Source of the DNA: Gnetum montanum
Lineage: Eukaryota > Streptophyta > Gnetopsida > Gnetales > Gnetaceae
Direction: 5' to 3'
Assembly (NCBI GenBank): GCA_015680685.1
Contig: MNCI01026333.1
Location: forward strand, 93,504 to 157,503
Length of the DNA stretch: 64,000 bases
Positions 48,138 to 58,601 of this stretch are shown one piece after another (the first letter of the stretch is position 1; each line of letters opens with the position of its first letter). The notes beneath the pieces are model-generated. The model saw only the letters and a list, made by a program, of their open reading frames with translations, was not told the DNA's origin and ran no database searches. The position numbers and the translations under genes were made by a program.

Positions 48138-48656
48138 AGTTTACGCTCTATTACGCACGGCAGCGTGATGAGTGTAATAAGCTCCAAAATAGTCAAAGAC
48201 AGAGTCTAAAGAGGCGCAACAGTTTGACGCTTTTCCTCCCGGCGCATGCATAACTTGTTTTTATGCTCGATACGCAGTGGTGCGTATCATTGCGTATGTT
48301 ATCATTCAAGTTGCTCATCGTTTTACGCTTCATACGCGCAGCTGCGTAGTGAGCGTAAGGCATACATTACTTACGCTTTATCACGCACAGCTGCGTAGTT
48401 AGCATAATTTACACATCATTTTACGCTCCGACACGCGCAACTGCGTAATGAGCGTAAAATTGTGCATTGCTTACGCTTCATTACGCGCAACTGCGTAGTG
48501 AGCGTAAAGCAACTCTGAGCTTATTGTTTTTACCAGATTACGCTCATATACGCAACGCAATGCGAATGAGTGTAATCCAGCCTGAAAACAATTAAAGCAC
48601 GCTCAACACTTGCTTACTTCTCACACGCACAACACGCAAACAAGCGTGTTGTGCGT
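48138..48656. repeat. Palindrome array in E3 U3
   Basis: Seven units of about 40-60 bp of the form TTACGCT-N5-ACGC-N7-GCGT-N5-AGCGTAA, each able to fold back on itself, for example around 48420-48460 and 48470-48503. The last is a perfect 13-bp inverted repeat, ACGCACAACACGC with loop AAACAA (48625-48656). The same array is in the 3' LTR (58755-59270). Confidence 0.85.
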
Positions 48657-48752
48657 AGTCACAGTCTGACTTAAAAGATCATGCCAGCAGGGCCCGCAAC
48701 ATCCGGAGCCCACATCATCAAGGTTGCGCCTTCTCCGCGAAGTGTCGCGGCC

Positions 48753-48760
48753 TATAAATA
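48753..48760 (+). promoter_or_regulatory. TATA box of E3 5' LTR
   Basis: CCTATAAATACCCCAG, a strong plant-type TATA box, conserved at 59367 and in the LTRs of A and B. Confidence 0.75.
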
Positions 48761-49457
48761 CCCCAGTTAACAAAGATACAGAGGTTGGCAAAAATTCGGG
48801 TTAGCAAAAACTCAGAGAAGCAGAAAAGCATATTTCTGAGCACCAGAGCACTTAGCACTTTGGAGCAGAAATACAGAGAACAGCGCTTTGGCAATCGTGG
48901 ATATCATCACCTTACAGCTGAAGCAGAGTACAGATTTGAGCACTGGTGACAGGAGCAATCTTTCTGCTGAAGAGACTTTATCGATCAGATACAGTTGATC
49001 GGTAGACGTCGAAGCTTGGCCCGCCTTGCATTTCAGCTTAGCCCACGAGGTAGATTGAACTTCTGTTCAAACCGTTTTGCTTGTTGTTTTGTGCTTGCTT
49101 CACATCCTGTAATCGGGGATTCCCCAGTGTAATTTCTCACACAAAATATACATTTGAAAGTCAAAGCGTAGATCTTGAAGCTACGTGTTTCTCTTTTGCC
49201 AGCCTCTTTTCATCGTGTTTAGCATTATCGCCGTCGCAATCCGATCACATCGCTTTCCCTTTGTTTTACGGCCGCTCGAATCAGATCACTTTCTTTTACG
49301 CGCTTTACATTGTTTTACTGACCGGTAAGTCCCTGTCTGATCGACAAGATTCGTTTTTTCCAGCATAGCCCTCGCGCGGATCCGTGGCAAAAACTGTGTA
49401 TGCCAGAATATCGGTCGGTATTTCTAGCTGCCGACATTTTCTGTCGTTACAGTTTTC

Positions 49458-49475
49458 TGGCACTAGAAGGAGGGC
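49458..49475 (+). other. E3 primer binding site, tRNA-Asn type
   Basis: TGGCACTAGAAGGAGGGC, 6 bases after the LTR, one base different from E1's site. Confidence 0.82.
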
Positions 49476-49570
49476 ATGAACCTCCAATCCGAATATTTCG
49501 GGTAACCCTGTTAGAGATCCATACCCTAAACCATAGACGTAATACCTCTAGGGAAGTCTACGGTTAATCG

Positions 49571-49628
49571 CGTGGTATAGATCGGTCGCAAGGACGATTT
49601 CTTTGAAATCCTACAGGGTAGAAAGCCT
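49571..49628 (+). other. Conserved leader hairpin block of E3
   Basis: Between primer site and gag. It contains GATTTC-TTT-GAAATC (49596-49610), a perfect 6-bp stem. The whole block matches element A's leader, where the stem is GATTCC/GGAATC with the same 3-nt loop. Place and pairing suggest an RNA packaging or dimerisation signal (inference). Confidence 0.7.
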
Positions 49629-49727
49629 TTTGTGCATTTGTTGCTAGCCATTCGCTTTCAGATCCGATCTGTTGCTAGTTATTCGCTCTTAGATCCGATT
49701 ATCAGTCACTCTTGATTTCATTGATCA

Positions 49728-52700
49728 ATGAACTCTTTTTACTCAAACACAACCGCCATGGTTACCCTCGATCTGGGTGTCACGCCTGTGAATCCTACGG
49801 TGGTCACAGGACCAGCCCCTGGCGCAACGGGACCTCAGGGACCATTGCGCTGATCATTAAGGCTTCAGGGGAAAGAGCCTATCTTTCCGGCCATAACCCC
49901 TGAAGAATACAATTTTATATGCGTTAAGATCCAAGCGAGGCTGGCTCTTAGCCAAGCCGAGCGGGAGGCAAAGCGAAACTTTGAAGCGCTCCATTGGGGG
50001 GGTCATGATTTTAAGCCAACCGCCTATGACATAATCCCCTTGACCGAGCACCAACATGAAATTATGGCACAGTTGGTCATGGCCAGAGGCCAGACTTCAC
50101 AACCTGTGGCGGAGCCCCAACAGGAGGAAGAGGCAGAGGACGAATTTGCGGCCATGTCGGAACATTCGTTCCATACTCTGCCCCTCCACACGCAAGAGGA
50201 TCCGTTGTTCCCTTTTGACGGAGAGGTAGCCTCTCTCAACCCAGCCATGACCACGCAGACGCACGTTCCTGTTTTTCCGCTTGCCAATGCGCAATCGTCT
50301 GGTTTGCAAATGCAATTACCGCACCATAACGCGGAGGTGGATCCGTCGCAGTAGGTGCTTAGTATTCCGGTGGTGATCCCGGTGACCACTGCCTCTCATT
50401 TCATCCCTCAGCCACAGTCTCACACTATACCAACAACTCGCTCAGCGCAGAGGTTTCTGCCCCCGCCGACGCAGCCGTATGTTGTAACCGTACCACAGCA
50501 AACCTTTGTTCAATACCCTGCAACAAGTCAGTGGACCAACCCTGCTGCACAACAACACCCATCTGCGGTGCATGGTGCGCAGCCTTCGGTTACACCTGCG
50601 GCAAAATTCTCGCAGGTGTTGCCTCAATACACATACCATTATCCGGCACAGCAGGAAGGGGTTAACCCCTTGTCTCAGGCCGGCAGATGGTCGTCGTCGC
50701 AGGTCCTTCAGCCTGCAGGGATCCCTGCCCAACCAGTGGTTAACCAGCCACCTCCTGCATTCCAGTTTCCTGGGGCTTCCCACCCAGTCCAACCTCCTAT
50801 GCCTGCTGCACAGACACCTCCGTTAACAGGTCTAGATCAAGCGTTCCAGCTTATCCAGACGCTTACTGAGGAGGTGCGATGCCTCAAGACCACTGGCTCT
50901 GATACTATTCAGATCATGGATTTCTATCAGGATGATCTGATCAATCCAGCAATCCCCATGCTGTCGTTGCCTCCAGGGATGTCCCTCCCACATTTTACTA
51001 AGTATAATGGGGAGGGGGATCCCAACACCCATCTAGCTACCTTTAGATCCAAATCCTTGTTATTGCAACAGTGGCCACATACCTTAGTCCGAGTCTTCGC
51101 GATGTCATTGACAGGGAAGGCTTTAGACTGGTATAGAGCCCCCCCACGCTCTTCCATTCCAACCTTGAAAGAGCTTCTGACCCAATTTGTGACCCGATTC
51201 AGATACTACATGAAGCCGGAAGTCACGTTGAAACAGCTTATGGGGGTGAAACAAGACCCGCTCGAGCCAGTCCAAAAGTTTATACAGCGTTGGAATGCTA
51301 CCTTGAATGAGATCCGTGATCCGATTGCAGACTCCCACCTGTTGGCTATATTCAAGGGAGCAATCAACGACTTTATTAAGTCGAAGCTATATTACCTTTC
51401 CCCTGGTGACTTACGTCAGGCCTTCACACAGGTCCGGAGCATCCAAGATGCTGCGGAGGCCAGCAAAGACCCGGCGTATGCCGCCTACAAAAACGCACAT
51501 AAAAAAGCCAAAGACAAAGGCAAGGCAGCGACAACGACTATAGCAGCGCTAACTGAGAATGCGAAAAACAAGAACAAGAATGTGCCAACAACAACACCCC
51601 AGGAGACTACAGATAGCGCCGGCACTAACCAGTCCACAGCTACTCCTGAACAGGCCCCCCAGCCAAAGCCGAATTTTGAGTGTAAAGATCGTTCAAAATA
51701 CGCGGCTTTACCCATGAAACATTCTGAACTGCTAAAACAAATGTTAGTGGCAGGACACATTCAACCTAAGAAGGTGTCAGAGGAGGCCCTGAAACGTCAC
51801 AGGCATCACTGTGAATTGCTGAAGGACCCCTCTTTAGCTCTTCCTAACAAGCCGGCAGTTCCGAGATCTTTTAGGTTGGATCGTTTCTGTGACTACCACC
51901 AGATGTGTGGTCACGATACGGATTACTGCTGGGTGTTGAAGGACGATATTCAACGCATGATCGACGAAGGTCATCTGAAACTAGACAGCAGTAACCCTAC
52001 GCGTCCAGAAAACCAAACATTGCATGTATACAAGGATCCCTTAAACGTAAGCTACGATCCTTATACAATCACTGTGGTAAGTACGGACGGTGAGCGTAAG
52101 GCACCGCCAAAACAACCCTTTGTTTTGCGTGTGCCCGCCAGCTCAACAAAGGGGCCTACTACTTCTTCGGTAGCTACCGGGGTCTCCCGACCACCGTTCA
52201 TCATACGAGCGCCTTCTCAAGTACGGCCTCAGTCACATGCTACTACCCAAGCCGCAGCTCCGGCTGCGCCCACGCCAAGAGCACCTTTCATCATTAGGGC
52301 GCCAAAACCACAGGCTGCTCCTCTCACGCAGGGGCAGACCTCTAGCCAGCACTATCAATCATCGCCTCCCAAGCGAAAGGAGGAGAATACCAGAGCTAGT
52401 GGGGCGAAAGGTAACTCTACGCTTGGCTTCCCTAAGCCTAGGCTCCTGGCCTCTGTACCTATGTCTATGCCTCAAAAACAGGCAAAGGGTGCAGAAATGC
52501 ATCCACCTTCTCTCGTCAGAAAACAAAACAACCCTCCCATTGACACCGCTCCATCCCGAGAGATCTGTCTCTTGGGCCGGATGGAGGAGGACAAGGGAGG
52601 TAAACCACCCTGCCAAGAGAAGGACCTCCTCGACGCGTTCACGCAGGTTAAACAAGCTCTTAAGCAGAAGAACACAACGCTGAGTTTGTACGACCTCTTG

Positions 52701-53516
52701 ATGACTTCTCGAGAACACCGCGAGGCTATGGTACGCATGTTGACGTCCATATCAGTGGATGCTAGCTTGCCGGCGGAAGACGAAGCGATACACGCTATCA
52801 TGTTTCCTCCTGAAGCTGAAACACCTAAGCCTGCCTCATTGACCTTTCTGGACGAGTCTATTAAAGATGATCCAGAGAAAGGTCAAGTAACGACTGAGCC
52901 CATGTTCATCACTATTCGGGTCGGCCAGTACCGGATCCGGAGGGTGCATGTGGATGACGGTGCAGCTGCTAATGTTGTTCCCTATTCCATCGTGGATAGG
53001 CTAGGTTTGGTCGACCAGATCACTCCCACGATGACGGCCTGCATAAAATCATTCAATGGAGCACGAGTTCAGGTCAAGGGGATGGTGCGTATTGAGTTTG
53101 TGGCGGGGAATCAATTCCCAACAGAAGCCACGTTCTTAGTCATTGAGGAGATGCCCGGCTTTAACCTGATCTTAGGGAGGTCGTGGTTAGCCCAGCTGAG
53201 GGCGGTCTCGTCGCCAATCCATCAGGAGATACACCTCCCCTACGCCGGAGGGGAGGTTGTCATACGCGGTGACGAGGTCACCCTCAGGACCGTTAACAAT
53301 ATCTAAGAAGAACGAGGTTCGGAGGTCGAAACGGCTCACGATCAGTCCCATCTCCAAGCCTCTGAACAAGACAACAACAAAGACAATGGAGGCAATGGTC
53401 TTGCCTGGGCCGACCTGCCATTTCCAGATGACAGCATAGAGGAGTCAAACCCCAAACCTCCTCGCCCTGTGCTCAACGTGAAGGCCATTAAGAAACAATT
53501 GCGTATCGACGACTGA
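49728..53516 (+). pseudogene. gag-pro: E3 gag-protease
   Basis: One frame from the ATG at 49728 to a stop at 53514, broken by TGA at 49851, TAG at 50352 and TAA at 53304; all three fit C-to-T changes (CGA, CAG, probably CAA). 983 codons between the last two are open. Domains: N-terminal LRLQGKEP and EEYNFICVKIQ; a Pro/Gln-rich stretch 50400-50830; capsid-like LPHFTKYNGEGDP to NDFIKSKLYYL (50990-51400); zinc-knuckle-like FCDYHQMCGHDTDYC (51890-51935); a linker with three PFIIRAP repeats; aspartic protease with HVDDGAA at 52950 and NLILGRSWL at 53165. The Ser/Thr normally following the catalytic Asp is Asp here, as also in A and B. The tail ends IKKQLRIDD. RT is not fused. Confidence 0.92.
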
Positions 53517-53707
53517 ACAATGGTCTTCTGCGTATAGCACTATTCACGTGTAAGCATACTCCCCGTTTGGCAGTTTTTGTTTGTTTTCCATACATTTTTA
53601 CGCTATGTGTGTTTTAATCGGCGTTTATGCTTGTTATTTTCTTGCGTGTTAGCTATGCTCATTCCTTTACGCATTTATCCCAGATTACATTTACGCAATT
53701 TATCTCT
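53517..53707 (+). other. Short spacer after E3 protease
   Basis: AT-rich with repeated TTTACGC words like those of E3's LTR; no gene. Its far end is where the opposite-strand gene's transcript would terminate. Confidence 0.45.
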
Positions 53708-53890
53708 TACGCTCTTGGCCCGCAACGGCCTTAAACTATTTATCTTTTACGCACTTGGCCTGCAACGGCCTTAAACTAGTTATTTTACGCTCTGGCCCGC
53801 AATGGCCTTAAACTAGTTATTTTACGCCTTGGCCCGCAACGGCCTTAAACTAGTTATTTTACGCTCTGGCCCGCAATGGCCTTAAACTAA
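53708..53890 (-). repeat. Array 1 of E3 (five hairpin units)
   Basis: Five units at 37-40 bp spacing. On the minus strand each reads CTAGTTTAAGGCC-6nt-GGCC then AGAGCGTAAAATAA. Arm pairs GGCC/GGCC are at 53717-53730, 53757-53770, 53794-53807, 53831-53844 and 53868-53881, always with a 6-nt gap. Orientation is that of the opposite-strand gene. Confidence 0.92.
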
Positions 53891-54025
53891 GACCTGTGCT
53901 CCATTACCATTACATTTATAACCCAAAAACAACAAAAAAAATGATGATAAGTAGTTAACATTCAATCAAGTTTTATAACATTTGCAAGTCATTGGAGACA
54001 TGATATTACACCAACATTAACAAAA
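53891..54025. other. Spacer between array 1 and opposite-strand gene
   Basis: AT-rich; probable 3' UTR of the opposite-strand gene. No clear polyadenylation signal identified. Confidence 0.35.
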
Positions 54026-57017
54026 TCAAGCATTTCCCCTGCTGCCACTGTCACCAATGTCCTTCAACTCTGGATCCAGTCCTAAAAGGTCATCCTCCAG
54101 TGGGCCATCGTTCCTGGGAATGGCCCCTTCATGAAAGATTGCTCCCTCATGAGGCTCTCGTTCTAGCATTGGCTCCATAGGAGGAGGCCCTTCATCACTG
54201 CGTTCCACTTCCGCTTCTACTATTTCCTTTCCGAGCCCTTCAGCTGGCGCACCTTCTCGACCTCCTTCCGGTATCTAGGCCAAAGAACGTAAAAACAATT
54301 AGAATAAACAATGCTAGTCAGGAAATTTACCCGCTAAGTCATGGGTAAACTTACTCGCGACGGCCCTGCTTCCGCAGCAAAGGGAAGCTTATCCAAGCCG
54401 GCCCACAGACGCTACATGATTTCGTCCTCTGTTAGGTCTTGCCACACATCCTCACCCAAAGCTGCCCCTGCTTTTACCTTCCCTTTCTCCACACTACTCC
54501 AAGAGGGAGGATCTGGGAAGATAGTAGGGATTGAAGCTTGATTCCCAGGGAAGACCATTGTTCTCTCTAGAGATGCAGTTACGGTCACCTGTTCCTCAAA
54601 CTTCTTGAAAGCTTCGGACGCTCCGATGGTGTCCACAAAGACCTCCAAGGATCGAGCTTTAACAGCAGAATCACAGTAGCGTTTTCTATAGGCGGAGCTT
54701 TCCCTTTTGTATACGTGCTTGTGGTCCTTCTCTTTCTGTCCCCATTCTTGCACGCCTGCGCAGTAGTCCCTCCAGTCTCGACTTTTCTGAGCAAGGAGCT
54801 CTATTTGCATCCTTTGCTCTACTAACGCTCGACTGGTCTGTACACTGTTTTTGACGGCTGTCCAATAGCGGGAGTGATCAATAACAGCAGTACGCCAGTC
54901 TTCGTCCCCTGTCACTCGAGCCTGTAGGAACTCATACCGCGCCCTCAGCTCCTCGACTTCCTTAGTCAAAGACTCAACCCTCTCTTCTGACCGTTGCAAC
55001 TTCTTCCATAGGTTTTCATTCACGTCTCTACTTTCCCATACGGAGCATGTCGAGCGTAACGCACATTTACACATTTCTTCATAAATGTGACGTGGCACAA
55101 CTGCCCCATCAGGTGGGGGCTCCGCTGTGCCCAGATTAATGGGCTCCACGGGATCCCATCGGAGGTAAGCTCCTGACAGAAAACAAGCATCACGAAAGAT
55201 GACATATTATCACCAAGACATTACGTAGTCACTTCGATTAACTTACCAGCGCCAGGTTCAATGCGTTCCAGACGCGCGATCATGTCGCTAACAACGCCTT
55301 CCATGAAGGCAAACTTGTCAGGGAAGTTTCTCCACGTTTCGTTGACAGCAGTAGACGCTGAGGCTTCTCCTTCTCCTATAGCAGAAATTAGGTTAGACAT
55401 TACCCTGATTAACACATTCTTTCACACACGCTAATACACTCATTACCTCTTCCGGAGACAGTGGGGACCTCCTCGACATCCTCTGTATGTCTTGCTCCTT
55501 CATGCACAGGAGTCTGCGTGTCACCGGTTCCAGTCGCAGGGGCCTCCTCAGGTGCCCCAGTAGGTACGTGGCTCCTGCTAACGGTTGGGGTCGCCTCACG
55601 CCCCGGAGCCTGTACACGGCACGTATTAACAGTTGAGGCATCTTCTTCCAAAATCGAGGCCCCCTCCCCACAACTTAGTACTATTGCCCCTGTCTCAGGG
55701 GTCAATCGACCTGTCGTCTTTGTTGTTTACATTCCCATGTGTTAGAACATAATTCCAGTTGATCCAAATGAAACATTGCGTATACGGACTGTTTACACTT
55801 ACCAGGCCGAGGCTTAGTCCGCTGCACCGTGAGCCCAACGGTGTGGCCTCCCTCGCCTCCAGGGGCCTCAGCCAGACGGAGCCTCTTCCATCAAGCTGCA
55901 GGCTCCACGATTTCCTCCGCCAAGCGCTTCCCCTGCGAAGCATCGCCGGTGTAGGTAGGCATTATCCCGCCTACACTGTCTAGACCTCGCACTCGGGGTG
56001 CCGTCATGCCCTTAGTTGTCACTGACATCGACTCTCCGATCCCTTCCGGCGGATCCTGCCCACGGGTAGTGCTAAGGATATGGGCGATCCAAGGTTTGGA
56101 TAGTTGGTCTCGGTCTTGCTTTACCCAGACCCCATTCTTTTGAACGACCAGATACTCAGCAAACTGCTGGAGGACAGCTATGAAAAAGGCATTGTGCACG
56201 TTGAAGCGGGACTCAAGCTTCTCGCGAAGCTTGACCATTTCATTACGCAACCCCTTGGCAAGATGGCTCCCCCAATCAAAACGGGCTCCCTCCTCCAACA
56301 CCTCTCACATAATACACGTTTATTCTACTAAGAAGAACCTCGCTTGCGAGAGCGTTTTGGGGAAGGTCCAGGCCCGAAAAAGGGGGTAAAGCGTCTTGGT
56401 GGTCTTCAACTGGAATTCCTCACAAGGAAACCCCTTGGTCCCCTTAGGGACTCTTGCCCACTCCTGCAGAAGCTCCTCCACCCTGGCGCCCCTAGTGGTC
56501 TTCACTTTTATGAGAAGGCCGCTGGAAGGGACGCCAAACAGGTCTGAGAAGAGTTGAGTGTTGATATCGAAGTTTACACGCACGTTACGCACACACGTGC
56601 TGAAACGATCTGCCTTCGCATTAAAAGAGTTGACCAGGCCTATCATCTCGCTAGCAGGGACATCAAGGGTTGCAGCCAAAAACAGGTGCATTAACCCTGC
56701 GGCCTGGATCTTGGTAACCACTGCAACTGGGGCCGCCGAGTGGCCTAGCCAGCGCTATGCCTCCTTGATGTCCCCGTAACGAAAGAGGACATCCCTCGCC
56801 TCACGGCCGGAAATTGTAAGGGTAATCTCTCGAGATTCCCTGACTGCAAGCAAAAAACGCAAGCCAGAAACGCACGACAAAACAGAAACATTATTGCAGT
56901 GTTCATTCGCAGTATTCATAACTCACAACTACGCAAACAACATTAAAACACGCGGCAACCTTACCGGGGCCAAATGGCAACGGGAATTGTGGGAGTTCCC
57001 TCTCCACGTCCTCGACG
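54026..57017 (-). pseudogene. Opposite-strand gene with five introns in E3 (5' end deleted)
   Basis: Exons on the minus strand: 57017-56965, 56843-55803, 55710-55447, 55375-55247, 55172-54355, 54274-54026. Introns of 71-121 nt start GTAAG or GTAAT and end CAG or TAG. Every junction keeps the frame (phases 1, 1, 1, 1, 0), giving about 850 codons. Features: PLPFGP before intron 1; LTISGREARDVLFRYGD; MHLFLAATLDVPASEM; VNSFNAKADRFSTCV; QLFSDLFGVPSSG; FNVHNAFFIAVLQQFAEYL; a variable acidic exon; FAFMEGVVSDMIARL; a Leu-rich coiled coil (LQRSEERVESLTKEVEELR) near 55000; PSWSSVEKGK; an acidic tail. Stops in exon 2 (about 56755, 56320, 56308, 55891) and exon 5 (54412) disable it. The protein is not recognised. 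The N-terminal exons present in A and B are lost in E3's internal deletion. Confidence 0.88.
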
Positions 57018-57075
57018 CTAAGACAGAAGCATCAGGATAAACAGAGACAAAAGCATCATCATAATCTTTAGCAGC
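57018..57075. other. Deletion junction zone of E3
   Basis: The minus strand still shows the 3' end of an intron of the opposite-strand gene (acceptor TGTCTTAG at 57018-57025). The plus strand becomes integrase coding from about 57076. About 6 kb present in A and B (first exons, array 2, RT, RNase H, aRNase H, most of integrase) is missing between them. Confidence 0.75.
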
Positions 57076-57267
57076 ATCCGATCAAGAAAGGAGATCTAGT
57101 TCTCAAGGCTGTGCGTGAACCAGTAGGCAAGTTCTCTGCAAACTGGGAAGGCCCTTTCTTGGTGATCGACGCATACGGCAACGGAGCGTTCAAATTGGCA
57201 GATGTCAACGGCAACGAGTTAGCAAATCCTGTGAATCATGTATACTTAAAGCGGTATTTCATCTAGC
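57076..57267 (+). pseudogene. E3 integrase C-terminal remnant
   Basis: 63 codons in the element's sense: HPIKKGDLVLKAV, NWEGPFLVIDAY, NGAFKLADVNGNE, then a Tyr/Lys-rich end and TAG at 57265. It matches the integrase tails of A (NWEGPYMVTKAF) and B, and the known Tat/Ogre tail type. It is all that is left of pol. Confidence 0.85.
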
Positions 57268-57283
57268 AGCACCTATGGTGTCG

Positions 57284-57615
57284 ACAGTAGGTATGGCATC
57301 ACTGACCGTCCGCTACGACGTAAAACTGGCACTGCATGTCTGCTACGACGTAAAACTGGCATGCTTTGCACGCGTCCGCCACGACGCTAAACTGGCACAG
57401 GTAAGTAGCCGTCTGCTGAGATGTAAAATCAGCACAGATCTGTCCCTGGGTCACGACATAAAACTGACATCCACAGCACGGTCTGCTGAGACCATAAACC
57501 AGCCTGACCACCATATGCTACGACGTAAAACTAGCACCTCTCGATCTGCCCGGACTTTAAACTGGGACCATGGTCTGCTGAGACTTAAAACCAGTAACAG
57601 CAATCCCCCAGGACT
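57284..57615 (-). repeat. Array 3 of E3 (hairpin units)
   Basis: About nine units of 30-40 bp after the integrase stop. Inverted pairs in plus orientation: CGTC-CGCTAC-GACG, CGTC-CGCCAC-GACG, GGTC-TGCTGA-GACC, CGTC-TGCTGA-GATG, TGTC/GACA with a longer gap. On the minus strand each unit reads CCAGTTTTACGTC..., the same motif as arrays in A and B. Confidence 0.85.
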
Positions 57616-58601
57616 TAAAAATGGAATGTACAGATTGCCACCATGTTCAAGCGAGCGTGATCACTCTTGTACAGTTGCACAGCAGACGGGCTGGGATACT
57701 GAGACAGTCCCAGTGTCGCCACCTCATTGGCATCCTACTGATCCCTCGGATAAGCAAAGAGGCATCTTACTGATCCCTCGGAGATGCCGCCACCATGCCC
57801 GCTGCAGTGGTAGCAGCTCTGGGAGTTTAGCTTCGTTAGTTGGAGCCCCAATGAAATCCTCGTTGGTCACGGCCCCAGGAGTCTCTGCCAATCATCGCTA
57901 TCGGACGCTGGCTTCCCAAATTCATCTGGCCGGTTTCCGGTGCAACCAGTGAGCTGCACTGCGTCTGATGCCTTTTGGCGAAGGTATGCAGTGCCGAATC
58001 ATCAGGATTGGTGACTCCGCCCAAGTGCTCCAGCTCAACATTTTCCGTCCATTGGCTCTGGTTCACATCAGACAGCATCGGTGCCAAGAACCTCGCCTTT
58101 TGTCCATAAGCAATGGTGTCCTCTGTTTTCTTCTGTGGTTGTAGGTTACTTACTTCAGAGGATGTCATTCAAAGGTGTGTGGATCTGAGTGGTGAAGTAC
58201 AAAAGCAGGTTGAAATGGCTGCTCAGGTTTGCCCAAAGCGTGTCTGACCTCAACTTCTTTTTTCCTTCTTCCCCACCACCCGGTCCCCATACGCAACATC
58301 CATATATGCACGTCTTCAGTTTTCGCACTCACGCTAGCAGAGATATCACAGAAAGTGACGCACAACGCTCCTTTCGCACGCATTCCTGCTACAATATGTA
58401 ATAGAGACATCTCAGACTGACGCGCTACGCTCGTCTGAAAGCATTCCTGTTGACATGAATAAACACATAGTTTGCGTCCTTTCCGAATTTGTTTCCAGTT
58501 CCATCCCTTTCTCTCGTATAACCGCCAGTCTTCGTTTTTCATGTGGACGGAGCAACACCTGAGTAGTCATGGATGAACATTGTTCTTGCTTCTACCAATC
58601 C
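57616..58601 (+). other. E3 noncoding stretch before polypurine tract
   Basis: A 110-codon open stretch on the minus strand (57836-58168) and a 125-codon one (58165-58542) have no recognisable domain and no clear counterpart in A or B. A C/T-rich run occurs at 58240-58275. I treat this as noncoding. Confidence 0.4.

Larger units (their letters stand above)
48054..49451 (+). repeat. E3 5' LTR (1398 bp)
   Basis: Matches 58668-60088. The length difference comes mainly from about 20 extra bases in the 3' LTR near 59967. U3 has a palindrome array (48138-48656), a TATA box at 48753, and R-U5 of about 0.7 kb. Confidence 0.95.

Noticed and set aside
50442-50792. Minus- and other-frame open stretches over E3 gag (for example 50442-50792, 52237-52683, 52359-52718)
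   Set aside because: Low stop density from the Pro/Gln-rich, GC-richer gag; no match in A or B.
53708-53890. CRISPR-like array (regular repeats with spacers)
   Set aside because: The 'spacers' are themselves repeats, the setting is a plant retroelement, and no cas genes exist. The same holds for 32545-32755.
57836-58542. Second antisense gene near the 3' end of E3
   Set aside because: Two open stretches without recognisable domains, and I found no counterpart in A or B at the same place.
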